A stretch of 39,114 nucleotides of DNA, taken from assembly GCA_013202335.1 (NCBI GenBank), contig JABMQR010000288.1, positions 1 to 39,114 on the forward strand. Direction: 5' to 3'. The stretch's first letter is position 1; every line of letters begins with the position of its first letter. Below the pieces are notes generated by a model. The model was not told where the DNA came from. It did no database searches and worked only from the letters and a program-made list of their open reading frames with translations. The position numbers and the translations under genes were made by a program. This document shows, piece by piece, positions 1-8,274 of this stretch. The DNA is from Bacteroidota bacterium (lineage in GTDB: Bacteria; Spirochaetota; Spirochaetia; JABMQR01).

Positions 1-131
1 AATGTAATTACATAACTTCAGAAAACTTCACAAATCGAAGTATGCTATGCATACTTTTAAGAATAAGATGCAAAGCATCTTATTCCAAGGTAGCGCTTCC
101 AAAAATAGGTATTTTTGAAAGCGCCTCACCT
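1..131 (+). repeat. Right part of a multi-hairpin intergenic element (copy D)
   Basis: Three consecutive hairpins can be read: AAGTATGC (38-45) with GCATACTT (49-56); GAATAAGATGC (61-71) with GCATCTTATTC (75-85), 11 bp perfect; and a 15-bp stem, 14 of 15 paired, at 93-107 with 110-124. The last stem is bordered by AGGT (88-91) and CCTC (124-127). The layout, the final AGGT...CCTC hairpin and the GTAATTACAT segment (4-13) match copy A at 2661-2836, where the same segment lies in the loop before the CTTC end of hairpin 2. The left part lies outside the window. Membership is inferred from architecture more than from sequence identity. Confidence 0.55.
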
Positions 132-178
132 GTATATCATATTTTGCTGTACTCAACTGATTAAAGGAATTACCTGGA

Positions 179-486
179 ATGAAACATCCTCCCTTCTGCA
201 CAAACCCTCTCTGCCTTCTTCACAATCCAAAAGAAGTTAAAAAATGTGCCGGAATTCTTAAAAAAATGATCCTGTATCTTGCAGAAACATTCGCCATAGT
301 GATAAGGCGGGAATTAGTAAAGAAATTGTATCATCTGCATGTAGAAAAATATTTACAAAAAGGCTATTTATCTCCCAGATCTATGATCAGTTGAGTTGGT
401 ATCACCGATTAGTATGGTTTAGACTTTTCAAGTCTCCAGAAAAAAAGAGTGCTCAATATCTACCTAAGTTCCTAATCAATTACTGA
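179..486 (+). pseudogene. Possible decayed transposase fragment
   Basis: The reading frame from 179 gives a 71-residue product beginning MKHPPFCTNPLCLLHNPK. Its Cys-x3-Pro-x-Cys-x2-His pattern resembles the N-terminal zinc-finger-like segment of some insertion-sequence transposases. From about position 290 another frame continues open to a TGA at 484-486 and reads ISKEIVSSACRKIF followed by YDQLSWYHRLVWF, which looks like the helix-turn-helix part of the same kind of protein. This suggests a frameshifted, truncated relic. No inverted repeats bounding an insertion sequence were found. Family assignment is a weak inference, and the 71-residue ORF could simply be chance. Confidence 0.25.
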
Positions 487-513
487 GTAAATATTTTAGT
501 CTTATTCTAAGAG

Positions 514-542
514 TTCCCACAAGGTTCGTAACAGTTTATACA
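514..542. repeat. 29-nt dispersed repeat, copy 1
   Basis: This segment contains the core CCCACAAGGTTCGTA and matches positions 10661-10689 at 26 of 29 bases. It overlaps the stop codon of ade (536-538). Within it, AGTTCCCACAA (512-522) is loosely repeated 21 bases later as AGTTTATACAA, so the unit may derive from a short tandem array. Function is unknown. Confidence 0.6.
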
Positions 543-2320
543 AACAAGTCTAAAAAAGAGACATTGTTAACATCAACCAGCCCAAGATCCGTAATCTTAA
601 TATTCGGAATTACCGGAAGCGCCGCAGTTGCCAGGCGCATTACCGGATTGGTCGACTCTATCCCCACTGTCTCAAGCACCTTGTTTAACGCTTCCACCTG
701 CTTTATACAAATCTCAGCAGGCACATTTGCCATCAATCCGGCAACAGGAAGATTCAGCTGATACTCGTTATTCCCATCAACATACACTACCCCGCCACCA
801 GACTCTTTCACCCGCTCTGCAGCGCAAACCGCTTCTTCAGCATCCTTAAACACAAGCGTAAGATTATGGGAATCATGACTTACCGTCCCGGCAAGCGCGC
901 CGTGATCAAGATAAAAATTACTAACCAGCGCAACAAATATACCCTGCTTTCCCGGATGACGATTTACCACCGCAATAAAATTGAGATCCTCATTCCCCTC
1001 AAGCGTGATTATCCCATCATTAACGCTCACCTCACGAATAACTTCATCAGTAATTGAAGTCAGCATATCCTGATACTGAATAACACGTACCTTTACCTTC
1101 CCCTCCTGGATAGGAGCCTGTATACAAAATGTCTCAGCAGTCAAATCACCAACATAGACCGTATTTACCTTTTCAACCGAAAACTCCGGTTTAACCGCCT
1201 GCTTAACCATTTTATGGTTTTCAGCGGTAAGCTTTCCTTCAAAGAAAACACTCTTTACCTGCATACTGGTAAGATCTTCCACTAGATTAATATTCGCTAT
1301 ATACCCGGGAGCTATAGCTCCAAGCTTCGATAAACCATACAGTGCAGCGGTATTTATCGTGGCTGCTTTAATAGCCTGCACTTCCCCAAGACCGGATGCT
1401 ATAGCATTACGGATACAATCATTAATATGGCCCTTGTGCAGGATTTCTGCAGGTTCACGGTCATCGGTACACAAAGTGAAGTTCATAAGTGTGCCATACT
1501 CTTTCACTGCTCCGACTATTGCCCCTACATCCCGAGAAAAAGAGCTGTCACGGGCATCTACTATCATCCCGGCACGAACAGCCGCCTTTGCCTCTGCCGG
1601 GGTAAAAATCTCATGATTAGACGCTGGCCCGGCACATAAATATGCCGCAAGCTCCCGTTCCGGGTTACCAAAAAAATGTCCCTGTATAAAACACTCCTTC
1701 TCAAATCCAAAATCAAGAATTTCCCGCATTTTGGGGTTATTGTTCACTACCCCGATATAATCCATCACCTCTGCTATCCCAAGTATCCGATCATTCTCAA
1801 GAAGATATTCAATCTCCTTTCTGCCGAAATCGGCTCCGGATTCTTCAAACCCGGGAACTGAAGGGACACAGGAGGGCGCAAGAGCAAGCTGGTACATAGG
1901 CAGATTCCTGCCGGATTCAACCATATACTCTACCCCTTCAATCCCCAAAACATTCCCGATCTCATGCGGATCAGTCACAATTGTTGTAGTGCCGTGCGGG
2001 ATAACCAAATCGGCAAAGTACTGCGGGGTAAGCATACTGCTTTCAATATGTACATGTGCATCAATAAATCCCGGAACAGCATATAGACCTTTGCCGTCAT
2101 AGACAGCATTTGCCTGAGCAATAAAGGGGTCCGGATCGTCTGTCTCAACAGCATAGGCAATATACCCGTTTGAAATCCCGATTACTCCCGGATACCTCTC
2201 ACTGGTAAAAACATTTACTATGGTAATATTTGTTATAAGAATATCTACAGACCTGCGACCGGCCGCCGCATCAACGAGTTCGCTGCGTTCAGTAGATTTC
2301 AGCTTTTTCAGGGTTATCAT
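536..2320 (-). CDS. ade: Adenine deaminase
   Basis: Adenine deaminase converts adenine to hypoxanthine and ammonia in purine salvage and is a cytoplasmic metal-dependent amidohydrolase. The 594-residue length is normal for the bacterial Ade family. The metal-binding signature FIDAHVHIESSM is present (His89-x-His91), preceded by the usual N-terminal beta-sandwich strand VDILITNITIVNVFT. Further family motifs follow: GTTTIVTDPHEIGNV, EVMDYIGVVNN, the second metal-ligand stretch around QGHFFGNP, and FTLCTDDREP. The start is well placed: GGGAGGAAAATT stands directly before the ATG. The gene appears to be transcribed alone. Its 3' end overlaps the 29-nt repeat at 514-542. Function is confidently assigned from family motifs. 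Confidence 0.95.
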   Translation of the reverse strand: MITLKKLKSTERSELVDAAAGRRSVDILITNITIVNVFTSERYPGVIGISNGYIAYAVETDDPDPFIAQANAVYDGKGLYAVPGFIDAHVHIESSMLTPQYFADLVIPHGTTTIVTDPHEIGNVLGIEGVEYMVESGRNLPMYQLALAPSCVPSVPGFEESGADFGRKEIEYLLENDRILGIAEVMDYIGVVNNNPKMREILDFGFEKECFIQGHFFGNPERELAAYLCAGPASNHEIFTPAEAKAAVRAGMIVDARDSSFSRDVGAIVGAVKEYGTLMNFTLCTDDREPAEILHKGHINDCIRNAIASGLGEVQAIKAATINTAALYGLSKLGAIAPGYIANINLVEDLTSMQVKSVFFEGKLTAENHKMVKQAVKPEFSVEKVNTVYVGDLTAETFCIQAPIQEGKVKVRVIQYQDMLTSITDEVIREVSVNDGIITLEGNEDLNFIAVVNRHPGKQGIFVALVSNFYLDHGALAGTVSHDSHNLTLVFKDAEEAVCAAERVKESGGGVVYVDGNNEYQLNLPVAGLMANVPAEICIKQVEALNKVLETVGIESTNPVMRLATAALPVIPNIKITDLGLVDVNNVSFLDLFV

Positions 2321-2338
2321 AATTTTCCTCCCTGGTTA

Positions 2339-2367
2339 AGTATATCTTCCGATGCAACAAACTGCAA
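2339..2367 (-). promoter_or_regulatory. Candidate sigma-70 promoter of ade
   Basis: On the minus strand TTGCAG (2367-2362) is separated by 17 bp from TATACT (2344-2339), a near-consensus sigma-70 promoter. Initiation would leave a leader of only about 12 nt that includes the GGAGG ribosome-binding site, which is short, so this call is tentative. Confidence 0.35.
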
Positions 2368-2656
2368 CAATAATTTTGCTATATATGATGTAAAAAGGTC
2401 AGATTTATCTTTAAATCCCATCCCCTCCAGGCAGTACACAATCAAGACAAACTTCCTCTTTCAGGAGGCCAAGCTTAATCAGTAATCCGAAAATTTTACA
2501 TCCGGCACAGAATTTTAAAAAAACTTCAAGAAATGAGAACAGAGCAAGTATTGCAATAATTATCATCATCACCGGTACAAAACCCAAAACGCCCGCTACA
2601 GCTGCTAATACAGACATTACAAGACCTATCAACGCAGCAAAATTTTTCGGTTTAGC

Positions 2657-2660
2657 AAGT
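2657..2660. repeat. Target-site duplication AAGT (left)
   Basis: AAGT stands immediately before the GAGG terminus of the inserted element and is repeated at 2837-2840. Collapsing the two copies to one restores the DUF4395 reading frame, which supports a true 4-bp target duplication. Confidence 0.7.
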
Positions 2661-2836
2661 GAGGCAATTTCATAAATCTAAGAATAAAACTTTGTTTTAT
2701 TCCGATTTACTAGAAATTGCCTTATGAAGTTTTTGATCATAAATATGTATTATGTTATAATATAAGTAATTACATCTAATCAAAAACTTCTGACTATAGG
2801 TCGTTCTTTCAAAATTAATAATTTTGAAAGAACCTC
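2661..2836. mobile_element. Non-autonomous multi-hairpin element, copy A (176 bp)
   Basis: The element starts with GAGG and ends with CCTC; its ends agree as GAGG-N3-TTTC inverted repeats. It folds as three successive hairpins. Stem 1 is GGCAATTTC (2663-2671) with GAAATTGCC (2713-2721), enclosing an inner 9-bp stem (2682-2690 with 2694-2702). Stem 2 is GAAGTTTTTGAT (2726-2737) with ATCAAAAACTTC (2779-2790), followed by TGACTA. Stem 3 is 15 bp perfect (2803-2817 with 2819-2833). It encodes no protein. The AAGT duplications and the interrupted host gene show it was inserted. Related copies lie at 4699-4871, 22363-22467 and 1-131. It resembles a MITE or REP-type non-autonomous element; the mobilising enzyme is not in the window. 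Confidence 0.75.
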
Positions 2837-2840
2837 AAGT
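2837..2840. repeat. Target-site duplication AAGT (right)
   Basis: Second AAGT copy, directly after the CCTC terminus of the element at 2661-2836. Confidence 0.7.
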
Positions 2841-3018
2841 ATAAGACGTTTTTTGAATCGCACAAGTTTAGCCAGAAAAGTCCGGGATATCAGGGCAGTT
2901 AAACTGAACTTTGGTTTAAGTACAGCTCGAATAAAAAAATCTATAACCAGAAACACGATCGGATACCAGGAGGCCCAAATCATCACACAAAGTGCTATTA
3001 TAAAAACCTGGAGTGCAA

Positions 3019-3026
3019 CCCCCCCC
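3019..3026. repeat. C8 homopolymer inside the DUF4395 gene
   Basis: A run of eight C (eight G in the coding strand) lies where the DUF4395 reading frame breaks. Nine G would keep the frame open from the ATG at 3084 into the following segment. Runs of this kind can vary in length by slipped-strand mispairing. Confidence 0.6.
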
Positions 3027-3179
3027 TTACCACAGCTTCATTTATCCGCACAGGCGGAGAATTTATAACTTTAATTTTTTTCATACACTAAAATTGTATG
3101 CACAAGATGAAATAGTCAAATGAAACCTTGTGGTTGATTTAATTTTTTGAAACTTGTCTTATTCAATGCATGCATTTAT

Positions 3180-3208
3180 TTGAAGTTTTCTCTTTGAATA
3201 TATATACT
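3180..3208 (+). promoter_or_regulatory. Candidate promoter of the HAD nucleotidase gene
   Basis: TTGAAG (3180-3185), a 17-bp spacer and TATACT (3203-3208) form a good sigma-70-like promoter in AT-rich sequence. It would give a leader of about 70 nt before the ATG at 3286. Confidence 0.5.
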
Positions 3209-3285
3209 ATAAATATAGTGCGAAAATTTCTGTTTATCTATTTTTTCCTGAACTTTTCGTATTTTCAAGCAGAAAGGAGCTTCAG

Positions 3286-4674
3286 ATGTCTGTATTTGTT
3301 AACAGAACCCTAAACTTAAGAAAGATAAAATTGATAGGTTTTGATATGGATTACACACTGGTACCCTACTATACCAGAGAGTTTGAGAAACTGACCCATA
3401 CACTTGCCCTTACCCGTTTGGTTGAAGTATATAATTATCCGAAAATCCTGCTGGCACAAAAGTTTGATTTCGAACGTGCAATAGTCGGGTTGGTGGTGGA
3501 TAAGCGAAATGGAAACCTGCTCCAGCTAAACCGCTATAACAAAGTAAAATCATCATATCATGGCCTACGAGAAATCCCTTTTCGGGAACAGAATGATTTA
3601 TACAGTAATATAGCTATTGATCTCTCGGATAAGGACTTTCAAAGCCTGGACACCTCTTTTGCCATCTCCTACGGAGTGCTTTTTTCACAGCTGGTGCAGT
3701 TAAAAGAGGATGGTGCCCGTATCCCGGATTACCGTCGCCTTGACCGTGACATCATGAATACCATTGATGAGCTTCATAAAGATGGCTCACTGAAAAACAT
3801 AATAATAAAAGATTTTGGGAAATATGTGATTAATGATCCAAAAACAGCGATGGTGCTTGAGCGATACAAGGATTACGGGAAGAGACTTATGATCATAACA
3901 AATTCAGATTATGAGTATACCCGGGAATTACTTGATTTCGCTATAAACCCCTACTTGAAAAAACATTCAAGCTGGAGGGATGTTTTCGATCTTGTAATAA
4001 CTTTTGCTGATAAACCACGCTTTTTTGAGCGGGACAATCGATTTTTGAGAATTGATTCTGAATCAGGACTAATGAGTAATTATACAGGACCTATTCGTGA
4101 AGGAATCTATCAGGGAGGCAGTTACAAACGGCTTCAGGATGATATGGGACTGGAGGGTCAGGAAATCCTCTATATCGGTGATCATATTTATGGTGATGTA
4201 GTCTCAATTAAAAAACAATGTGCCTGGCGAACTGCACTGGTTCTTGGTGATCTTGAGGAAGAGATGACCGGATTAAGGAATTCACATAGTGTTCAATGTG
4301 AAATTGATGACCTGATGATTCATAAATCTGTATTAGAGCAAAAAATCAATGAGATGGATATTTTACGGTATGAGGGTTCTCCAAAACATTACAAAACGGT
4401 TGATGCCTTTTTCCGGGAAATGGATCAGCTCAATGCAAAAATTTCTGAACTAATAATACGGTATAAAAAATACTTCAATCCCTACTGGGGGGAAATTCTT
4501 AGGGCGGGATCAGAGGAGAGCCTTTATGCCGAACAGGTAGAGGAGTATGCCTGTATTTATATGACCAGAGTTTCTGATCTGTATGAATACTCCCCAAGAA
4601 CCTACTTCAGACCGGTAAAACGTATTATGCCCCACGAGCTTGCGGTAACTAAGGAAACGGAAAACAGGAAATGA
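3286..4674 (+). CDS. HAD-IG family 5'-nucleotidase
   Basis: The 462-residue product belongs to the purine 5'-nucleotidase group of the HAD superfamily (PF05761 type), which dephosphorylates nucleoside monophosphates in the cytoplasm. The nucleophile motif is LIGFDMDYTLVPY (Asp20, Asp22, Thr24). Motif II/III features follow in LMIITNSDYEYTRELLDF, and the acidic motif IV is YIGDHIYGDVVSIKK. The long insert after motif I carries the family-typical cap segments. The C-terminal part is charged and probably helical. AGAAAGGAGC stands ahead of the ATG at proper spacing. The gene stands alone, with a repeat element directly behind it (4699-4871). The exact nucleotide preference cannot be read from the sequence. 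Confidence 0.88.
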   Translation: MSVFVNRTLNLRKIKLIGFDMDYTLVPYYTREFEKLTHTLALTRLVEVYNYPKILLAQKFDFERAIVGLVVDKRNGNLLQLNRYNKVKSSYHGLREIPFREQNDLYSNIAIDLSDKDFQSLDTSFAISYGVLFSQLVQLKEDGARIPDYRRLDRDIMNTIDELHKDGSLKNIIIKDFGKYVINDPKTAMVLERYKDYGKRLMIITNSDYEYTRELLDFAINPYLKKHSSWRDVFDLVITFADKPRFFERDNRFLRIDSESGLMSNYTGPIREGIYQGGSYKRLQDDMGLEGQEILYIGDHIYGDVVSIKKQCAWRTALVLGDLEEEMTGLRNSHSVQCEIDDLMIHKSVLEQKINEMDILRYEGSPKHYKTVDAFFREMDQLNAKISELIIRYKKYFNPYWGEILRAGSEESLYAEQVEEYACIYMTRVSDLYEYSPRTYFRPVKRIMPHELAVTKETENRK

Positions 4675-4698
4675 GCATATATCAATTAAATGTGTTTT

Positions 4699-4871
4699 GA
4701 GGCAATTTCAAAAATCGAAGATTTTTAGGAAATTTGCCTGATTCAAATCTTAGATTTGAATATGAAGTTTTTGGATAAAACTAGTTAATATCTTATAATA
4801 CAACAAATTAACTGAATCAAAAAACTTCTGACTAATAGGTAGATTTTATTAATATTTATGAAATTAACCTA
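4699..4871. mobile_element. Multi-hairpin element, copy B
   Basis: The element opens with GAGGCAATTTC like copy A. Stem 1 is GGCAATTTC (4701-4709) with GAAATTTGCC (4729-4738), with a one-base bulge. An extra perfect hairpin, ATTCAAATC (4741-4749) with GATTTGAAT (4753-4761), is absent from copy A. Stem 2 is GAAGTTTTTGGAT (4764-4776) with ATCAAAAAACTTC (4816-4828), followed by TGACTA. A decayed third hairpin begins at AGGT (4837-4840) and ends at AACCT (4866-4870). No target duplication is recognisable, which suggests an older insertion. It lies between the convergent 3' ends of the nucleotidase and GGDEF genes. Confidence 0.65.
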
Positions 4872-4880
4872 AATAATTAG

Positions 4881-5888
4881 TTAGCAGATAGCGTTCATAT
4901 AATGAACATAATTGTTTTTACCGGCTTCCTTAGCAGCAGTTAAAGCTTTATCGGCCAGTTCGGATATTTTTTTCAGGGGTAAGTCTTCGGAAAAATCGAC
5001 AATAGCTGCTCCACCGGAAATAGTAATAACACTAAAATCTAAATTTCTCACATGCTCTATCTGCAGCTCTTCTACCTGTTGGAGAATATTTTCAACAGGG
5101 CCAAGGAAGTTGTGATTCTTATCAACTGTATACATTATAAGAAATTCTTCACCACCTGACCGAACGATTACGTCATCAGGACGGGTAAGGCAGGTACGTA
5201 ATACTTTTCCAACTTTTTTCAAAACTTCATCCCCTTTAAGATGACCATAGGTATCATTGTAGAGTTTGAAGTTATCGAGATCTAAAAGGCAGTATGCGAG
5301 AAACTTTCCACTGACACGTGCTTTCTCAAGATATTCATCGATCATTTGATTATAATAAAATCTGTTTTTCAACCCGGTAAGTGGATCTATGGTGTATGAT
5401 ATCCGAGCTTGTACCAGCATCTCCTCAGTTTTCTTCAACTCCCGGAGATCAATATCCAAACAGAACATTTCACACTCAGTTTCCCCTGTTCGGATAAGTA
5501 CATGCTGAGAATATACAGGCAGCATTGAACCGTCCTTATGAAGGAGCCAGTGTTCATCTGCATTAATGGGTACACCATTTTCAACCCAGTCATTAATCAA
5601 ATCAATAACATTAGAGCGCATATTTTCCGGGATTATTAGTTCATCAAGCTTGTTCCCCAGAGCTTCCTCAGAAGTGTACCCGTATAATTCCTCACTGTAC
5701 TTATTCCAGAAGATAACTTCCCTGTTTTTGTTATAGCCTTGTACAGCTATTTTGGGAGTTTGATTAAAAAGTTGTTTGAATATATCGACTCTGTCTTTTT
5801 GAATACTTTTGAGCTGTTCATTTTCTTCACTCAAACACGTGACTACCGAACGAAGGTCCTTTAACTCTGTAAGAAATCGCGGAATCAT
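4881..5888 (-). CDS. PAS domain diguanylate cyclase (GGDEF)
   Basis: The predicted reaction is synthesis of cyclic di-GMP from two GTP. Residues 1-40 form a short predicted coiled coil. A PAS domain follows at about 41-155 (NREVIFWNKYSEELYGYT; HWLLHKDGSMLPVY), ending in the usual linker LRELKKTEEML. The GGDEF domain spans about 165-330, with DPLTGLKNR, LLDLDNFKLYNDTYGH and the active-site loop GGEEF (245-249). An RxxD inhibitory site (Arg236-Asp239) sits five residues before the loop, so product feedback inhibition is expected. There is no membrane segment, so it is a soluble sensor; the PAS ligand is unknown. The start follows AAAGGGGCGAAAAGC. The 5' leader contains a hairpin at 5962-5981. 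Confidence 0.92.
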   Translation of the reverse strand: MIPRFLTELKDLRSVVTCLSEENEQLKSIQKDRVDIFKQLFNQTPKIAVQGYNKNREVIFWNKYSEELYGYTSEEALGNKLDELIIPENMRSNVIDLINDWVENGVPINADEHWLLHKDGSMLPVYSQHVLIRTGETECEMFCLDIDLRELKKTEEMLVQARISYTIDPLTGLKNRFYYNQMIDEYLEKARVSGKFLAYCLLDLDNFKLYNDTYGHLKGDEVLKKVGKVLRTCLTRPDDVIVRSGGEEFLIMYTVDKNHNFLGPVENILQQVEELQIEHVRNLDFSVITISGGAAIVDFSEDLPLKKISELADKALTAAKEAGKNNYVHYMNAIC

Positions 5889-6299
5889 GCTTTTCGCCCC
5901 TTTTTTAACTTCCTGGGGGAAATTCTTCCGTTTGCAATCAACGCAGGATTAATTAACCCCCTGCTGATTATTTCATCAGCAATTACTTTTATTAATAAAC
6001 CACATTTCTATAGTACTATTGAATAATGTGTTACGGCAAGAGTAAGACCCTTAAATACTTTCTAAAAGAGACCTAAATAATACAAATAACTCATAAAAGC
6101 CGCTATGATAAATTAATTATGACATATTTATATTTATTTGTCATAAAAAATGTTGTATAGTTAGGCTATAGTTAGATTTAACCATATAAAGATTTATTAT
6201 TCTAACAAAACCAGAATCAGAACTATATATGGCTGTAACGTATAAATAGATATTTTATGATTCAACACAACCATAATTGCTTTGTATAAGGAGTAGACT
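5889..6299. other. 411-bp divergent intergenic region
   Basis: This gap separates the divergent GGDEF and acyl-CoA synthetase genes. It holds a 7-bp-stem hairpin in the GGDEF leader (TGCTGAT 5962-5968 with ATCAGCA 5975-5981). A candidate minus-strand promoter is also present, TTGCCG (6039-6034) then 18 bp then TACTAT (6015-6010). The inverted repeat at 6117-6146 is listed separately. It does not match the c-di-GMP riboswitch consensus, and no ORF of substance was seen. Confidence 0.5.
6117..6146. promoter_or_regulatory. Inverted repeat, candidate operator upstream of the acyl-CoA synthetase
   Basis: TTATGACA (6117-6124) and TGTCATAA (6139-6146) are perfect 8-bp arms separated by 14 bp, about 155 bp before the ATG at 6300. 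The ATGACA...TGTCAT symmetry is typical of a dimeric regulator site. The regulator is not identified. Confidence 0.4.
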
Positions 6300-8201
6300 A
6301 TGTACGAAACAATCCCCAAAATGCTGCAGGAAGTCCAGCAAAAGTATCCGGATACTGAATTACAACTCTCAAAGGATAGTCTGGGAACATTTATTCCCAC
6401 ACTTTATAAGGATTTTTATCAGGAAGTCCTCACTCTTGCTGCCGGGTTGATAGATCTCGGAGTTAAACGTGGAGATCACATTGGTTTAATTTCTGATAAT
6501 AGAAAGGAATGGCTGATAACTGACCTGGCAATTCTTTCATTAGGAGCTGCAGATGTACCCCGGGGAAGAGATGCTATGCCGTACGAGGTAGAATTTATTC
6601 TCGGCTACTCAGAATGCCGGATTGCATTTGCTGAAAATAAGGAACAGCTGGAGAAAATCCTTGCACTAAAGAAAAAATTACCTGTCCTGGAAACCCTTAT
6701 TGTCCTTGATCCTGATTTTGTTCTTGCAGAATCTGCAAAGATCTCCGGTTCAAATATCCTCAAATTCCAGGAGGTGTTCGATAAGGGAAAGGAAATTCAT
6801 AAAAAGAAACCAAAACTTGTTGAGAAAGAGATTGAAAAGGGCTTCGGCACAGATCTCGCAACAATAATCTTTACTTCCGGTACAACCGGAGAACCTAAAG
6901 GGGTTATGATCAGCCATATAAATTTTCTCCATCAGGTAGAGGGAATCCCAAAAGTTGTAGATGTACAGCCCGGTGATCGTTGGCTCTCAGTTCTGCCCGT
7001 ATGGCACTCTTTTGAGCGTATACTGCAGTATGTCATCATAGGGTCGGCTGCAACCATTGCCTACTCAAAACCAATTGGTAAAATAATGCTTCCTGATTTT
7101 CAGGCTCTGAACCCCTCATGGATGGGATCTGTTCCACGAATCTGGGAATCAATAATGGCCGGTGTGTATCAGAGTGTGAAAAAGAAGAGTCACTTTGCAC
7201 AAGGACTTTTTAAGTTTTTTGTATCGATTGCGGCGTTCCATAAAAAACTTCGTGATATGATGAAAAACAGAGTCCCTCAATTCAGAAGAAGAGTATACCT
7301 TTTTGACATTATGATTGCTTTTATCCCATTTCTCCTGATTTACCCTTTAAAAAAACTTGGTGATGTTCTTGTGTTCAAAACAATTAAACAGAAACTGGGA
7401 ACTAATTTCAAAGCCGGAGTGTCTGGAGGTGGATCCTTACCATCATCAGTTGATAAATTTTTCTCTGCTATAGGTATAACACTGTTGGACGGGTATGGAT
7501 TAACAGAAACCAGTCCAGTTATTGGGTTACGGAAAATGGCTCATAAAGTGCCTTCTACGGTAGCACCTTTTCCAGATACAGAGATTAAAATTGTTGATGA
7601 ACAGGGAAATCTTGCAAAACCTGGGCAAAAAGGTGTGATCTATGCACGCGGTAAACAGGTTATGATGGGATACTTTAAAAGAGAAGATTTGACAAAAGAG
7701 ATGATTGATGAAGATGGTTGGTTAAATACCGGAGATCTTGGTATGTGGACTCATAAAGGTGAGTACGCTATTCGCGGACGTGCTAAAGACACAATCGTCC
7801 TTTCCGGTGGAGAAAATGTTGAACCTATCCCGATCGAAGCGCGTCTGCGTGAATCTGTGTATATTGATCAGGCTGTTGTGCTGGGACAGGATAAGAAATA
7901 TCTTGCAGCACTTATCTCTCCAGATATGAATCAGGTTGAACTTTTCTGTAAAGAGAATAATTTCCCCTATAACTCCAGTGAAGACCTACTTGAAATTATT
8001 GAGGTTAAGGAATTATTCAATTCAGAAATAAACGACTTGATCAGTACAAAAAATGGGTTTAAGAGTTTTGAACATATTTTTAGATTCACTATCCTTGATG
8101 CTACTTTTGAGGTAGGAAAAGAACTTTCTGCTAAACAGGAAGTTAAAAGGCATACAATCCAGGATCTTTATAAAAAACAGATCAAGGAACTATTCTCTTA
8201 A
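6300..8201 (+). CDS. AMP-dependent acyl-CoA synthetase (long-chain fatty acid-CoA ligase type)
   Basis: This adenylate-forming enzyme activates a carboxylic acid, most likely a long-chain fatty acid, to acyl-AMP and then acyl-CoA. The 633-residue length fits the FAA1/long-chain group. The ATP-binding signature IIFTSGTTGEPKGVM lies at about 189-204. The adenylate motif DGYGLTETSPV is present, followed by WLNTGDLG and the hinge region IRGRAKDTIVLSGGENVEP. The segment IMIAFIPFLLIYPLKKLGDVLVF is hydrophobic, consistent with membrane association seen in this group. The start has AAGGAG at good spacing. It is a single-gene unit with its own terminator at 8240-8268. The acyl substrate is inferred from family only. 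Confidence 0.9.
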   Translation: MYETIPKMLQEVQQKYPDTELQLSKDSLGTFIPTLYKDFYQEVLTLAAGLIDLGVKRGDHIGLISDNRKEWLITDLAILSLGAADVPRGRDAMPYEVEFILGYSECRIAFAENKEQLEKILALKKKLPVLETLIVLDPDFVLAESAKISGSNILKFQEVFDKGKEIHKKKPKLVEKEIEKGFGTDLATIIFTSGTTGEPKGVMISHINFLHQVEGIPKVVDVQPGDRWLSVLPVWHSFERILQYVIIGSAATIAYSKPIGKIMLPDFQALNPSWMGSVPRIWESIMAGVYQSVKKKSHFAQGLFKFFVSIAAFHKKLRDMMKNRVPQFRRRVYLFDIMIAFIPFLLIYPLKKLGDVLVFKTIKQKLGTNFKAGVSGGGSLPSSVDKFFSAIGITLLDGYGLTETSPVIGLRKMAHKVPSTVAPFPDTEIKIVDEQGNLAKPGQKGVIYARGKQVMMGYFKREDLTKEMIDEDGWLNTGDLGMWTHKGEYAIRGRAKDTIVLSGGENVEPIPIEARLRESVYIDQAVVLGQDKKYLAALISPDMNQVELFCKENNFPYNSSEDLLEIIEVKELFNSEINDLISTKNGFKSFEHIFRFTILDATFEVGKELSAKQEVKRHTIQDLYKKQIKELFS

Positions 8202-8239
8202 GATTTGGTATTAATTGTGCGCTGTTTGATTTGATATTG

Positions 8240-8268
8240 CAGGGGTCGTTTATGGCCCCTGTTTTTTT
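8240..8268 (+). terminator. Intrinsic terminator of the acyl-CoA synthetase gene
   Basis: CAGGGG (8240-8245) pairs with CCCCTG (8256-8261) and is followed by a run of seven T. There is no matching T-run on the minus side, so it should act only on the plus-strand gene. Confidence 0.85.
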
Positions 8269-8274
8269 GTCTGT

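Larger units (their letters stand above)
2411..3084 (-). pseudogene. DUF4395 family membrane protein, interrupted by an element and by a frameshift
   Basis: Read from ATG at 3084, the product starts MKKIKVINSPPVRINEAVVR, like the N-terminus of DUF4395 proteins. At the run of eight G (plus strand C8, 3019-3026) the frame shifts by one, and the next segment is VALQVFIIALCVMIWASWYP through RTFLAKLVRFKKRLIL. An inserted multi-hairpin element (2661-2836) then breaks the gene. Beyond it the protein resumes as LAKPKNFAALIGLVMS and ends with FCAGCKIFGLLIKLG and a C-x2-C pair, the typical DUF4395 C-terminus. Removing the element plus one AAGT copy joins RLIL to AKPKNFAA in frame. The molecular function of DUF4395 is not established; it is a small membrane protein with conserved Cys. 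The 73-codon 3' piece has only TTG (2632) or a later ATG as start, so it is probably not expressed as a functional protein. Confidence 0.75.

Noticed and set aside
5889..6299. Possible c-di-GMP riboswitch before the GGDEF gene
   Set aside because: The leader contains a hairpin, but none of the conserved GEMM sequence blocks could be recognised on the minus strand.
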